Positions 1 to 8,321 of a stretch of DNA of 32,909 nt are shown piece after piece (positions within the stretch are counted from its first letter, which is position 1; every line of letters begins with the position of its first letter). A program made the translations under genes and the position numbers. Location: assembly GCA_022769625.1 (NCBI GenBank), contig JALEJP010000043.1:1-32909 (forward strand), read 5' to 3'. The notes beneath the pieces were generated by a model. It was not told the origin of the DNA, ran no database searches, and saw only the letters and a list, made by a program, of their open reading frames with translations. Source of the stretch: Lachnospiraceae bacterium. GTDB taxonomy: Bacteria; Bacillota; Clostridia; Lachnospirales; Lachnospiraceae.

Positions 1-632
1 GGCTGACCAGCCTTGCAGGGGTAGAGAAACTGACAAACCTGACCTCGCTGAATGTCAGCATGAACAAACTGACGGGGCTTGCAGGGGTGGAGAAGCTGCC
101 GAAACTGGAAAAGCTGGATGCAAGCTATAACAGGGTCAAAAAGCTCCCGAACCTGAAAAAACTGGATAAGCTGAAATATAAGACCTGTGACCTGACCCAT
201 AACCTCCTGAAGGAAAAGGAGATTCGGAAAAAGGTACCGGAGCGGTTCCTGAAGGGAGGGGGAAAGAGCCGGAAGGGCTGGCTGAAGGACAATACGGAGC
301 TCCAGAACCTGGACTATACGGTGAAGTTTATCACCCCCGGTTCCAAAAAGAAGATAACGGCCAATACAACTAAGATCGTTGGAAAGACCCTGAAAAATGC
401 ACGTGTTATCCTGTATAACCTGACCTATGAGTTTACGATCAAGAGTGTAAAAGCGGATAAAAACGGGGTCTTCCGGTTCAAAAACCTGGATCTGAGAAGG
501 TATGCCGGCAACAGGGTCGAAGTCATGGTCGAAGTACATCGTTCCTGCGGCAGCAGATGGGAGGTTGTGAAGAGCAAAAAAAGAGTCAACCTGAGCAAAA
601 AGAAAGAGAACGTATTTGTGGTAAAACATTAA
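1..632 (+). CDS. Leucine-rich-repeat protein, C-terminal part (5' end outside window)
   Basis: The frame is open from the left edge, so this is the end of a longer protein. The first ~60 visible residues are leucine-rich repeats of about 22 residues, recognisable by the recurring 'LTxLxxLNVSxNKLTGL' pattern and 'LPKLEKLDASYNRVKKL'. A lysine-rich stretch follows, then a C-terminal domain of about 100 residues with 'GKTLKNARVILYNLTYEF' and 'DKNGVFRFKNLDL'. That pattern resembles a carboxypeptidase-regulatory or Cna-B-like beta-sandwich (gene product plus modifier clause, then 'F.F..L'). LRR proteins of this type in Clostridia are usually secreted and bind protein or glycan partners; the signal peptide would lie outside the window. 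No LPXTG motif is visible at the C-terminus. An internal ATG at 60 is not a credible start because the repeat pattern continues upstream of it. Confidence 0.8.
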   Translation, partial: LTSLAGVEKLTNLTSLNVSMNKLTGLAGVEKLPKLEKLDASYNRVKKLPNLKKLDKLKYKTCDLTHNLLKEKEIRKKVPERFLKGGGKSRKGWLKDNTELQNLDYTVKFITPGSKKKITANTTKIVGKTLKNARVILYNLTYEFTIKSVKADKNGVFRFKNLDLRRYAGNRVEVMVEVHRSCGSRWEVVKSKKRVNLSKKKENVFVVKH

Positions 633-705
633 AAATTCCGGACATGCAGGGCAGGGAACAGGATCTGATAAAGAATGTCTATGTATGAACGGATGAATTG
701 GGGCT

Positions 706-733
706 GGACAGCTGGGAATTTGAACAGTTGTCC
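706..733 (+). terminator. Hairpin after the LRR gene, possible weak terminator
   Basis: GGACAGCTG (706-714) pairs with CAGTTGTCC (725-733), a 9-bp stem with one G-T wobble and a 10-nt loop. It lies about 75 bases past the LRR stop codon. The following T-run is poor (GGTCCTTTCTGCTTT), so termination is only a suggestion. Confidence 0.35.
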
Positions 734-881
734 GGTCCTTTCTGCTTTACAAAATGTGTTGATTGTGTTATGATTCTATTAATAAAAAGAGAAGATATAT
801 ATTGTATATAATATACAGGAAAGAAACATCCATTAATCAGTGATATAGAACGATCTATCCCATTTCTCTTAGTCTGGCTAA

Positions 882-1358
882 TTCTATCAGTCTTATCAAA
901 TCAAAAGACTGCCGGATCTTCCGGAGGCATACGATAAGCTGTCGGTGGTGGTGATCGCGCTGAACGAAAAGGCAGATTCAGAGGATGAGTTTATCGGGAT
1001 GATGAACACCCTGCTGTCGCTGGAAAAAACATACGAAGAGAAGAGGGGCAGGCTGGAAGAAGAGTATCATATCGGTATGACATCGGAGATGGGAAAGGAG
1101 TGGAGCCTAATGTGTAATCTGTCAGATCTGGTGGAGGAGAGAGGGATTCAAAAAGGGATTCAGAGAGGCGTAGCAGAAGGGATAGAAAAGGGAATAAAAA
1201 AAGGAATAGAAAAAGGAATAGAAAAAGGAATAGAAAAAGGAAAAAGGGATATGGTTTCCGGTCTGCTCAGGCTTGGGACGGTAGATGAGGAGGATATCTG
1301 CAAGGTGGCCGGGATCACCCGGGAAGAGCTGGAGAAAATCAAGGCGGAGAGCCTGTAG
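882..1358 (+). pseudogene. Rpn-type PD-(D/E)XK nuclease/transposase, C-terminal relic
   Basis: The frame opens after a stop at 879-881 and reads 'KRLPDLPEAYDKLSVVVIALNEKA' and on to 'AGITREELEKI'. In intact Rpn/PDDEXK-transposase-family proteins (about 300 residues) this block lies in the C-terminal half: a 'DKLSVVVIALNE' strand, a helix, 'LSDLVEERG', then a low-complexity 'GIEKG' repeat and a short 'VAGIT.EEL' helical end. The N-terminal nuclease core with its catalytic Asp/Glu/Lys is missing, and the ~250 bases upstream do not supply it in any frame I could read. A GTG at 945 could technically start a 137-residue product, but there is no Shine-Dalgarno sequence before it. I therefore call it a relic. 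It marks a former insertion between the LRR gene and mnmM. Confidence 0.7.
1179..1238 (+). repeat. 12-bp tandem repeat, five units, coding for GIEK
   Basis: Units of the form GGAATAGAAAAA run head to tail: 1203-1214, 1215-1226 and 1227-1238 are identical, while 1179-1190 and 1191-1202 are variants. Each encodes Gly-Ile-Glu/Lys-Lys. Such tracts are usual at this point of Rpn-family proteins and are prone to slippage; copy number changes keep the frame. Confidence 0.85.
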
Positions 1359-1385
1359 TGCTGGCGGTGGAAGCCAGCAAAAGCA

Positions 1386-1955
1386 CTATCTGCCTTGTTT
1401 CACAATCAGGACAGGAATCGGAGGATGATTCGGTCGGTTTACATATTCAGACTGGATGGCCAGGTAACTGCGGCTGTCCAGTTTTTTTATAAAAGAGAGG
1501 ATCGCATCCCGCTCTTCGAATCCGGTGTCGCCGCCGCTGTAAATACAAAGACTCATCAGGCCGCCCTTTTTCAGCAGGTTCAGACCGGATGAAATAGCTG
1601 TAATACTGCTGTCTGCCCGGGTAGCCAGTGTGTGGTCACCGCCCGGCAGATAACCGAAATTAAAAACGATGCAGTCGATGGATTCCGGTGCGGCGTAGTA
1701 TTCCATGTTTACATGAGAATCCAGGATCAGTCTGTAATTGTGAGGGGCCTGTTCCTTTTCCAGAAGCTGCTGTGTATGGGCCAGAGCAGTTTCCTGAATG
1801 TCAAAGGCCAGAACTTTCCCTTCTGCGCCGGCAAGCCTGGAGAGAAGCAGGGTGTCATGGCCGTTTCCCATCGTGGCATCGATGCAGAGGGAGCCGGGAC
1901 AGACATGCATGCGAATAAAATGGGCACACCATTTTGTAATCTGATAATTGTTCAT
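1386..1955 (-). CDS. mnmM: tRNA methyltransferase MnmM (YtqB family), SAM-dependent
   Basis: This is a 189-residue class I SAM methyltransferase of the YtqB/MnmM family, known to methylate 5-aminomethyl-2-thiouridine at tRNA wobble position 34 in Gram-positives. Visible family marks are the SAM loop 'DATMGNGHDT' (residues 26-35), 'FDIQ' (51-54) for ribose binding, 'FNFGYLPGGDH' (98-108) as the family signature, and 'NHPPIPVLIVKQ' near the C-terminus. The frame extends 21 codons upstream to 2018, but I chose the ATG at 1955: AAGAGG lies 7 bases before it, and the promoter at 2009-2037 would put the upstream start before the transcript begins. It is transcribed alone, divergently from the zinc-ribbon gene. 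Family assignment is firm; the exact reaction rests on homology. Confidence 0.85.
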   Translation of the reverse strand: MNNYQITKWCAHFIRMHVCPGSLCIDATMGNGHDTLLLSRLAGAEGKVLAFDIQETALAHTQQLLEKEQAPHNYRLILDSHVNMEYYAAPESIDCIVFNFGYLPGGDHTLATRADSSITAISSGLNLLKKGGLMSLCIYSGGDTGFEERDAILSFIKKLDSRSYLAIQSEYVNRPNHPPIPVLIVKQGR

Positions 1956-2008
1956 GGAAAACCTCTTTTCTGAAAGTCCGGATGTGGAGAGTCTTTCTTT
2001 TTGAGATG

Positions 2009-2037
2009 ATTCTAACACAGGATGGGGCAGATGTAAA
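2009..2037 (-). promoter_or_regulatory. Sigma-A promoter for mnmM
   Basis: On the minus strand TTTACA (2032-2037) and TAGAAT (2009-2014) are separated by 17 bases. It points at mnmM and gives a leader of roughly 45 bases, supporting the 1955 start. Confidence 0.6.
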
Positions 2038-2097
2038 CGATGGCACCGGGAGGGTGGATTTCCAAATAAAATTTAGATTTATTTTATTAATAGTTTA

Positions 2098-2126
2098 TTG
2101 ATTTTCCATCTGTGCCGCATTATCAT
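2098..2126 (+). promoter_or_regulatory. Sigma-A promoter for the zinc-ribbon protein gene
   Basis: TTGATT (2098-2103) and TATCAT (2121-2126) with a 17-base spacer. Transcription would start near 2133, after the ATG at 2112 and before the one at 2196. Confidence 0.5.
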
Positions 2127-2195
2127 GGAACACAGGAAATTTTTTATGCGGTACTGCAGGAGTGCCGCAAAGCAAGGAGAAAGGATATTCAGATT

Positions 2196-2591
2196 ATGAG
2201 AGAAAAGTTTATGCGTTTCATGCAGGGGAGATACGGGATGGATGGTTTCTCCAGATTTCTGTTGGCAGTCGGTGCGGTATGCCTGCTGTTGTCCAGCCTG
2301 TTTCATGTGAGGTTTTTAAATTATGTTTGCTGGGTTTTGCTGATTTATCTGTATTTCCGTATGTTTTCCAGGAACATACAGAAACGGTATGCGGAAGGAG
2401 TGGCATATGAGTGTGCCAAAGCAAAGGTAAAGGCATTTTTTAAAGGCGACCGGAGTATGATCGACCAGGCAAAGATGTATCGGATTTTCAAATGCCCAAA
2501 GTGCAGCCAGAAGATACGTGTGCCCAGAGGAAAGGGAAAGATTGAGATCACCTGTCCGAAATGCAGCAGCACATTTCGGAAGCGCACCTGA
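2196..2591 (+). CDS. Small membrane protein with C-terminal zinc ribbon
   Basis: A 131-residue protein. The N-terminus is short and basic, then one or two hydrophobic spans (FLLAVGAVCLLLSSLF and LNYVCWVLLIYLYF), a linker, and a C-terminal zinc ribbon made of two CPKC knuckles (CPKCSQKIRVPRG ... ITCPKCSSTFRKR). The two CxxC pairs should bind one zinc ion. It resembles small zinc-ribbon membrane proteins of Clostridia with no assigned function. The start at 2196 is preferred to 2112: AAGGAGAAAGGA precedes it, and the likely promoter lies at 2098-2126. The gene stands alone between mnmM (divergent) and ilvE, which has its own promoter. Confidence 0.75.
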   Translation: MREKFMRFMQGRYGMDGFSRFLLAVGAVCLLLSSLFHVRFLNYVCWVLLIYLYFRMFSRNIQKRYAEGVAYECAKAKVKAFFKGDRSMIDQAKMYRIFKCPKCSQKIRVPRGKGKIEITCPKCSSTFRKRT

Positions 2592-2628
2592 AAAGATCCA
2601 TTTTTTTAAAAAAAATTCCCAAATATGC

Positions 2629-2658
2629 TTGTACATTAGCGTGAAAAAGTATTATACT
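2629..2658 (+). promoter_or_regulatory. Sigma-A promoter for ilvE
   Basis: TTGTAC (2629-2634) and TATACT (2653-2658) with an 18-base spacer. It leaves a ~60-base leader. I see no T-box or leucine/isoleucine leader peptide in that leader. Confidence 0.6.
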
Positions 2659-2724
2659 TAAAGGCAGCAGAAAAAGATTCATACATATAAGAAAAGCTGC
2701 CAAAGGCAGCGTCAGGAGGATATT

Positions 2725-3747
2725 ATGGGAAAAAACATTGACTGGTCGAATCTGGGATTCGGTTATATGAAAACAGACTATCGTTACGTATCAAATTTCA
2801 AAGACGGAGCATGGGACGAAGGTGCCATGATCACGGATGATACGGTTACCATCAGTGAGTGTGCCTGTGTACTGCAGTATGCGCAGACCGTTTTTGAAGG
2901 CATGAAGGCCTATACCACAGAGGACGGACACATCGTAACGTTCCGCCCGGATATGAACGCAGAGCGCATGGAGAATTCAGCAAAGAGACTGGAGATGCCG
3001 GTGTTCCCGAAGGATCGTTTTGTGGATGCAGTTGTTAAGACGGTGGAATCCAACATTGATTTTGTACCGCCCTATGGTTCCGGTGCAACGCTGTACATTC
3101 GTCCGTATATGTTCGGAAGTAATGCCGTAATCGGTGTGAAACCGGCAGAGGAATATCAGTTCCGTGTATTCTGTACACCGGTTGGTCCTTATTTCAAGGG
3201 CGGCGTAAAGCCGATTACCATCCGTGTCAGCGATTTTGACCGTGCGGCACCAAGAGGAACCGGTCATATTAAAGCAGGTCTGAATTATGCCATGAGTCTT
3301 CATGCAATCATGGACGCACACCGTCAGGGATTCGATGAGAATATGTATCTGGATCCAGGTACCCGCACCAAGGTAGAGGAGACAGGCGGAGCGAACTTCC
3401 TGTTTGTCACAAAGGACAACAAGGTTGTTACACCGAAGTCTGACAGTATTCTTCCGTCCATCACACGCCGTTCCCTTGTTTACGTTGCAAAGGAATATCT
3501 TGGCCTTGAGGTTGAGGAGCGTGAGGTTTACTTCGATGAGGTGAAAGATTTCGCAGAGTGTGGTCTGTGCGGAACAGCAGCCGTGATCTCACCGGTTGGA
3601 AAGATCGTAGATCATGGAAAAGAGATCTGTCTGCCAAGCGGTATGTCCGAGATGGGACCGATTACCAAAAAGCTGTATGATACACTGACCGGTATCCAGA
3701 TGGGCCGTATCCAGGCACCGGAGGGATGGATCAAAGTGATTAAATAA
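2725..3747 (+). CDS. ilvE: Branched-chain amino acid aminotransferase
   Basis: A 340-residue class IV PLP aminotransferase that moves the amino group between glutamate and the 2-oxo acids of leucine, isoleucine and valine, in the cytosol. Family marks: 'QTVFEGMKAY' (residues 55-63), 'LYIRPYMFGS' (123-132), the PLP lysine in 'GTGHIKAGLNYA' (K183), 'VEETGGANFLFV' (217-228) and 'CGTAAVISPV' near the C-terminus. Length and motif order match the long bacterial/eukaryotic IlvE subgroup. The ATG follows AGGAGG with a 7-base gap. It has its own promoter and a strong terminator, so it is probably a single-gene unit. No other branched-chain biosynthesis gene is nearby. Confidence 0.95.
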   Translation: MGKNIDWSNLGFGYMKTDYRYVSNFKDGAWDEGAMITDDTVTISECACVLQYAQTVFEGMKAYTTEDGHIVTFRPDMNAERMENSAKRLEMPVFPKDRFVDAVVKTVESNIDFVPPYGSGATLYIRPYMFGSNAVIGVKPAEEYQFRVFCTPVGPYFKGGVKPITIRVSDFDRAAPRGTGHIKAGLNYAMSLHAIMDAHRQGFDENMYLDPGTRTKVEETGGANFLFVTKDNKVVTPKSDSILPSITRRSLVYVAKEYLGLEVEEREVYFDEVKDFAECGLCGTAAVISPVGKIVDHGKEICLPSGMSEMGPITKKLYDTLTGIQMGRIQAPEGWIKVIK

Positions 3748-3806
3748 GGATTGGATTTGTCTTTTTGGAGTTACAAGTTGTTTACAAGTCTATGCGGACT
3801 TTTGAA

Positions 3807-3847
3807 GCCGTCTTTTGCTATACTTTTAGCAGAAGGCGGTTTTTTTA
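3807..3847 (+). terminator. Strong intrinsic terminator after ilvE
   Basis: CCGTCTTTTGCTA pairs with TAGCAGAAGGCGG around a short loop, a 13-bp stem including two G-T wobbles, followed by seven T residues. The loop side also contains TGCTATACT (3816-3824), an extended -10-like sequence that could serve the next gene. Confidence 0.85.
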
Positions 3848-3938
3848 CGCCTTCAAGTCTCTAATACAGGGACGAATAAATACCCGTCCTATGGCAGGAC
3901 TAAGCAGGAGAAGGAATAGAGGAAAGGTGTGAAAAGGG

Positions 3939-5495
3939 ATGAAAAGGAAACCGCTGGTGCGGACGTGGAAGGATTATTTACATAGATTACAGCAGGAGGG
4001 GCTGGTTAAGGGGTTTGTATGTCATGGGCAGGAGGACTGTCCGATCACTTCGGTCACGTATGATTCCAGAATGGTGGAACCGGGGAGTCTGTTTTTATGC
4101 AAGGGTGCTGCCTTTCGGGAAACGTATCTTCTGGAAGCAATCCGGCGGGGAGCAGTCTGCTATGTGGCGGAACAAAAGAAAGATGTGGAAATTCCCTGTA
4201 TCCTGGTGGATTCTGTCCGGAAGGCACAGGCGGTGATCGGCGCGTTGTATTACGGAGATCCGCAAAGGCAGCTTTCTCTGACCGGTATCACCGGGACGAA
4301 AGGGAAGACCACCGCCGCTTACTATCTGAAGGCAATTCTGGATGAATGGCAGAAAAGCAGGGAGAGCGAAAGACAGGAGTCGGGAACATATGGAAGCTGT
4401 GGGCTGCTTTCCACGATCTGCAGCTGGGATGGAAAGGAAAAAGAGCGCGCTGCGCTGACCACACCGGAGGCCTTTGAGCTGCACCGTCATCTGCGAAATG
4501 CTGCAGATGCGGGCATGAGGCACATGGTGATGGAGGTTTCCAGTCAGGCATTGAAATACCAGCGCGTGTACGGTCTGCATTATGATGTGGGTATTTTTTT
4601 GAATATTTCAGAGGATCATATCAGTCCGCAGGAGCACAGGGATTTTGAGGACTATTTTTGTTCCAAGCTTTCGTTGTTTCGGCAGGTAAAGACAGCCTGT
4701 ATCAATCTGGATTCCAACTGTGCCGGACGTATACGGAGCGCAGCAGAGATGGCAGAGCGTGTGATCACCTTCGGAACAAAGCCGGATGCAGATATTTGCG
4801 GAAGCAGGATCACCAAAAGGAGTGATGGGATATCCTTCCATGTGCGTACGCCAGATTTTGAACAGACGATACACCTTGGGATGCATGGCCTTTTTAATGT
4901 GGAAAATGCACTGGCAGCCATAGCGGCAGCGTATGCATACCGCATTCCGCCGGAAGTTATAAAGAAAGCACTTGCAGAAGTACAGGTGGACGGAAGGATG
5001 GAGCAGTATCAGAGCCGGGATGGAAAAATCATGGCTATCGTGGATTTTGCCCATAACAGACTGAGTTTTGAAAAGCTTTATGATTCTGTGCTGCAGGAAT
5101 TCCGGGGTTATGCCATCTACACCGTGTTTGGGTGTCCCGGAGGCAAAGCGTTCAATCGCAGACGTGACCTGGGATTGATTGCAGGACTTCTCTCACGGAA
5201 AGTATTTCTCACGGCAGACGACCCGGGAATGGAAAACGCGGAAGACATAGCAAAAGAAGTGGCGTCTTATATGGAGATTGTGGGATGTCCCCACACCTAC
5301 ATCGAAAGCCGCAGCCATGCCATCCGCACCGCAGTGACGCAGGCAGCAGCCAAAAACAAAAAATCTATCATCCTTGTGCTTGGAAAAGGTCACGAAAAAA
5401 CTCAGAAATTCGGGAAACGCATATACGATTACCCATCCGATGCAGTCCTGGTACAGGAGGCAATCCGGGAATATGAAGAAAGAGTAAAAAAGTGA
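3939..5495 (+). CDS. MurE-like Mur ligase, divergent paralogue
   Basis: A 518-residue Mur ligase closest to UDP-MurNAc-tripeptide synthetase. Seen: the N-terminal 'YDSRMVEPGSLFLCKG' block (41-56), the ATP loop GTKGKTT (119-125), 'TTPE' (174-177), 'MEVSSQAL' (198-205), 'LNISEDHISPQEH' (221-233), a candidate carbamylated lysine K243 in 'FEDYFCSKLSLF', and 'GKGHEK' near the end. Several MurE marks are altered: SSHAL is SSQAL, the usual YAHTPD is FAHNRL (370-375), and the DNPR motif that reads diaminopimelate is DDPG (427-430). ATP-dependent ligation is therefore credible but the acceptor amino acid is uncertain, and it may not be the housekeeping MurE. A weak RBS (GAGGAAAGG) precedes the ATG. 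It lies alone, far from any visible division-cell-wall cluster. Confidence 0.75.
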   Translation: MKRKPLVRTWKDYLHRLQQEGLVKGFVCHGQEDCPITSVTYDSRMVEPGSLFLCKGAAFRETYLLEAIRRGAVCYVAEQKKDVEIPCILVDSVRKAQAVIGALYYGDPQRQLSLTGITGTKGKTTAAYYLKAILDEWQKSRESERQESGTYGSCGLLSTICSWDGKEKERAALTTPEAFELHRHLRNAADAGMRHMVMEVSSQALKYQRVYGLHYDVGIFLNISEDHISPQEHRDFEDYFCSKLSLFRQVKTACINLDSNCAGRIRSAAEMAERVITFGTKPDADICGSRITKRSDGISFHVRTPDFEQTIHLGMHGLFNVENALAAIAAAYAYRIPPEVIKKALAEVQVDGRMEQYQSRDGKIMAIVDFAHNRLSFEKLYDSVLQEFRGYAIYTVFGCPGGKAFNRRRDLGLIAGLLSRKVFLTADDPGMENAEDIAKEVASYMEIVGCPHTYIESRSHAIRTAVTQAAAKNKKSIILVLGKGHEKTQKFGKRIYDYPSDAVLVQEAIREYEERVKK

Positions 5496-5532
5496 AGGCA
5501 GAGAATCGCTCTGTCTTGCCGTCTTCCTGCGA

Positions 5533-5561
5533 TTGACGAACCTTCGGGAATTGAGTATAAT
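5533..5561 (+). promoter_or_regulatory. Near-consensus sigma-A promoter for maf and downstream genes
   Basis: TTGACG (5533-5538) and TATAAT (5556-5561) with a 17-base spacer. This is one of the best promoters in the window and probably drives maf and the two-component genes that follow closely. Confidence 0.8.
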
Positions 5562-5641
5562 AAAAAAGTGGCATTCTGTCCTGAAAACAGAACTCCACAG
5601 ATTATTTGAATTTTAATCTTGAACGACATCGGAGGACCATT

Positions 5642-6214
5642 ATGAAAATCATTCTTGCCTCAGCCTCACCCAGACGCCGGGAACTTCTGGAGCAGGCCGG
5701 TATCCCATTTGAGATATTGATCGGAAGCACACAGGAAAAGATCGCAAAAGAAAGGCCATGTGATATTGTGGAGGAGCTTTCCCTTGCCAAAGCACAGGGG
5801 GTGGCATCAGCGGTTGCAGCGGATGCGGTGGTGATCGGGGCGGACACGATTGTTGCGAAGGATCAGGAGATTCTTGGAAAGCCAAAGGATGCAGCGGATG
5901 CGTTTCGGATGCTTTCGATGCTTCAGGGAGACCGCCATCAGGTCTATACGGGTGTGACGCTGATCGTCAAAAAGGATGGCAGCAGTCGGGTGATATCCTT
6001 CCATGAGCGCACGGATGTGTTTATGGCTGCGATGGATGAAAAGGAGATTCTGGATTATATTGCAACCGGTGAGCCGTTTGACAAGGCGGGGGCCTATGGG
6101 ATTCAGGGGCGTGCCGGTATTTTTATAGAGAAGATTGAGGGAGATTACTACAATGTGGTAGGACTCCCCATTTCCCGTCTATACCGGGAACTGAAAAACT
6201 GTCTGGGAAAGTGA
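5642..6214 (+). CDS. maf: Maf nucleoside triphosphate pyrophosphatase
   Basis: A 190-residue Maf/Ham1-fold enzyme that hydrolyses modified or canonical NTPs to NMP plus pyrophosphate; members act as house-cleaning enzymes and affect septum formation. Seen: 'ILASASPRRRELL' at the N-terminus (phosphate loop), 'GADTIV' with the catalytic aspartate, 'ILGKP', 'KAGAYGIQG' and 'GDYYNVVGLP', all in family order and at full family length. The ATG at 5642 follows GGAGGACCATT; a frame-consistent extension to 5606 has no RBS. It lies 33 bases before the response regulator and probably shares its transcript. Confidence 0.93.
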   Translation: MKIILASASPRRRELLEQAGIPFEILIGSTQEKIAKERPCDIVEELSLAKAQGVASAVAADAVVIGADTIVAKDQEILGKPKDAADAFRMLSMLQGDRHQVYTGVTLIVKKDGSSRVISFHERTDVFMAAMDEKEILDYIATGEPFDKAGAYGIQGRAGIFIEKIEGDYYNVVGLPISRLYRELKNCLGK

Positions 6215-6247
6215 AATGATTGGAAAAGGTAGAGGGGGCGTATCAAT

Positions 6248-6907
6248 ATGGTAAACCGTATTCTTGTGGTGGAAGATGATACGGCAATTTCGGAACTGAT
6301 CTGTATGAACCTGGAAGTCGCCGGCTATCAGGTGATTCCGGTGATGGACGGAGGCAGTGTGGAAGAGGTAGTGAAAAAGGAACAGCCCATTGACCTGGCT
6401 CTTCTGGATATCATGCTGCCGGGAAGGGATGGATTTGAATTGCTGGATGTGATGAAACAATCTTCTATTCCGGTGATTTATATAACGGCAAAAGGGGATG
6501 TGAATTCCAAAATAAAAGGATTGCGTTCCGGAGCTGAGGATTATATAGTGAAACCTTTTGAGATCCTGGAGCTTCTGGTACGTGTGGAAAAGGTGCTGGA
6601 GCGCACCGGCAAGCAGAGAGAGGTCATACAGGTACGGGATCTGGAGATCCATCTGTCGGAACATAAGGTGACTCGCGATGGCGAACCCGTCAACCTGAAG
6701 CCGATGGAATATGATCTGCTGGTTCTGCTTGCAAAAAATAAAAATGTGGCGTTTACCAGAGAACAGCTGCTCAATGAGGTGTGGGGCAGCAACTATCTGG
6801 GCGAGACGCGAACCATTGACGTACATATCGGTCAGCTTCGGAAAAAGTTGAATCTTGCCGGTGTGATCAAGACGATTCCCAAGATCGGATATCGACTGGA
6901 GGAATGA
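6248..6907 (+). CDS. OmpR/PhoB-family response regulator
   Basis: A 219-residue two-domain regulator. The receiver domain (1-120) carries the acidic pair E9/D10/D11, phospho-acceptor D54 in 'LLDIMLPG', the conserved threonine in 'YITAKG' and lysine in 'YIVKPFE'. The C-terminal winged helix (about 125-219) shows 'EYDLLVLLAKNKNVAFTRE', the turn 'LLNEVWG' and 'TIDVHIGQLRKKL'. It should bind DNA as a dimer after phosphorylation by the kinase encoded one base downstream. RBS GAGGGGG lies before the ATG. Targets are unknown; the tight link to the kinase and lipoprotein suggests an envelope-stress or cell-wall signal. Confidence 0.92.
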   Translation: MVNRILVVEDDTAISELICMNLEVAGYQVIPVMDGGSVEEVVKKEQPIDLALLDIMLPGRDGFELLDVMKQSSIPVIYITAKGDVNSKIKGLRSGAEDYIVKPFEILELLVRVEKVLERTGKQREVIQVRDLEIHLSEHKVTRDGEPVNLKPMEYDLLVLLAKNKNVAFTREQLLNEVWGSNYLGETRTIDVHIGQLRKKLNLAGVIKTIPKIGYRLEE

Positions 6908-6908
6908 C

Positions 6909-8321
6909 ATGAAACTCTGGCAGAAAATATCTCTGCTGACGGCGGCTATCCTTTTGATTTCCATGGCTGTGTATGGCGGGGTTGCTGTTTATGAGACTGC
7001 AAATTACAATTTAAACCAGACGAAGGTTGCAGGAGCCAGGCAGGTTCGGACCACAGCCTATGCGCTTGGTCAGAGCCTTGAGAATATGGAAGCGGATGAG
7101 CTCAGTGAGACGGCAAACAGAGCTTATCTGCAGTTTTTGCTGCGCCGGTACAGCAGCCGTGATTTTATGCTTCTGCAGGACTGGGAGCTCGTGGCAAATA
7201 CGACGGATTATGAATTAACAGGCTATCAGCTGAGTCAGTTTGACTCTATGGAGCCTGTTTCTGCGTTTCAGCAGAAAAACGGACGCTATCTTCTGATTGT
7301 GGGTCAGCAGATTCCCATGACGGATGTTGGGGAAACCACGTACCAGCTGTTGATGATCCGTGATATTTCGGATTTGTATGAGAATGTGCTGACACAGATC
7401 GGCATGTTTCTGGTAATGCTTGGGTTGATCGTGGCGATCGCAATCAACATAATTTTCTGGATCATTCGGAGAATGCTAAAACCGCTGCGCGATCTGCAGG
7501 AGGCAGCCGGGGCGATCAGCCAGGGTCAGCTTGGACGCCGTGTTCGCGTGCGCTCAAGGGATGAGGTGGGAGCATTAAGTGTTTCCTTTAATCAGATGGC
7601 AGAAAAGATCGAATATCAGATGGAAGAGCTGGAACAGGTTTCGGAGCGACGCAGACAGCTTCTTGGAAGTCTGGCGCATGAGCTGAAGACCCCCATGACA
7701 TCGATCATCGGATATTCGGATACGCTGCTGCATGTAAAGATCAATGAAGAGCAGCAGAAAAAGGCTTTGACTCATATCAACAATGAGTGCCGAAGACTGG
7801 AGCGTCTGTCCGGAAAAATGATGAATCTTCTGGAACTGTATAATAATGACACCATTCATATGGAAGCATATCCGGTGCGACGGCTCTTGTCCCAGGTGGC
7901 GGAGCTGGAAAAATACCACCTGAAGGAGAAAGGAATTTATCTTGCGGTAGAGTGCCAGGACGAGGAGCTGGTCATGGATGTGGATCTGATGGAAAGTGTT
8001 CTGGTAAACCTGATCGACAATGCCATGAAAGCTTCAAAAGAAGGGGATACGATCGTGGTGGTGGCAGAAGAGAACCGCATACTGGTAAAAGATAACGGAC
8101 GCGGAATCCCGCCGGAGGAGATTCCAAGGATCACAGAGGCCTTTTATATGGTGGATAAATCCAGGAGCAAAAAAGCCGGAGGAATCGGACTTGGTCTTGC
8201 ACTGTGCAGTCAGATCGTGAAACTCCACGGTGCGAGGCTTGAAATCAGAAGTAAGCTGGGAGTCGGGACAGAGATTTCTGTGATTTTTCCGGAACAGAAA
8301 AAAAGAGAGGAAAAAGCGTGA
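6909..8321 (+). CDS. Membrane sensor histidine kinase
   Basis: A 470-residue kinase, partner of the preceding regulator. Layout: TM1 about 7-27, an extracellular sensor region of ~135 residues with no recognised fold, TM2 about 165-187, HAMP about 188-240, the dimerisation/phospho-acceptor helix 'SLAHELKTPMTS' (H257), then the ATPase domain with N-box 'LVNLIDNAMKAS' (N371), G1 'DNGRGIP' (395-401) and G2 'GGIGLGL' (424-430). All catalytic parts are intact. Its stop codon overlaps the GTG start of the next gene (GTGA), so translation of the lipoprotein is probably coupled to that of the kinase. Confidence 0.92.
   Translation: MKLWQKISLLTAAILLISMAVYGGVAVYETANYNLNQTKVAGARQVRTTAYALGQSLENMEADELSETANRAYLQFLLRRYSSRDFMLLQDWELVANTTDYELTGYQLSQFDSMEPVSAFQQKNGRYLLIVGQQIPMTDVGETTYQLLMIRDISDLYENVLTQIGMFLVMLGLIVAIAINIIFWIIRRMLKPLRDLQEAAGAISQGQLGRRVRVRSRDEVGALSVSFNQMAEKIEYQMEELEQVSERRRQLLGSLAHELKTPMTSIIGYSDTLLHVKINEEQQKKALTHINNECRRLERLSGKMMNLLELYNNDTIHMEAYPVRRLLSQVAELEKYHLKEKGIYLAVECQDEELVMDVDLMESVLVNLIDNAMKASKEGDTIVVVAEENRILVKDNGRGIPPEEIPRITEAFYMVDKSRSKKAGGIGLGLALCSQIVKLHGARLEIRSKLGVGTEISVIFPEQKKREEKA

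Noticed and set aside
2112-2195. Longer N-terminus for the zinc-ribbon protein
   Set aside because: The ATG at 2112 lies inside the likely promoter; AAGGAG supports 2196.
6179-6964. 261-residue minus-strand frame opposite the response regulator
   Set aside because: Shadow of the real regulator gene, which has all family motifs; no RBS.
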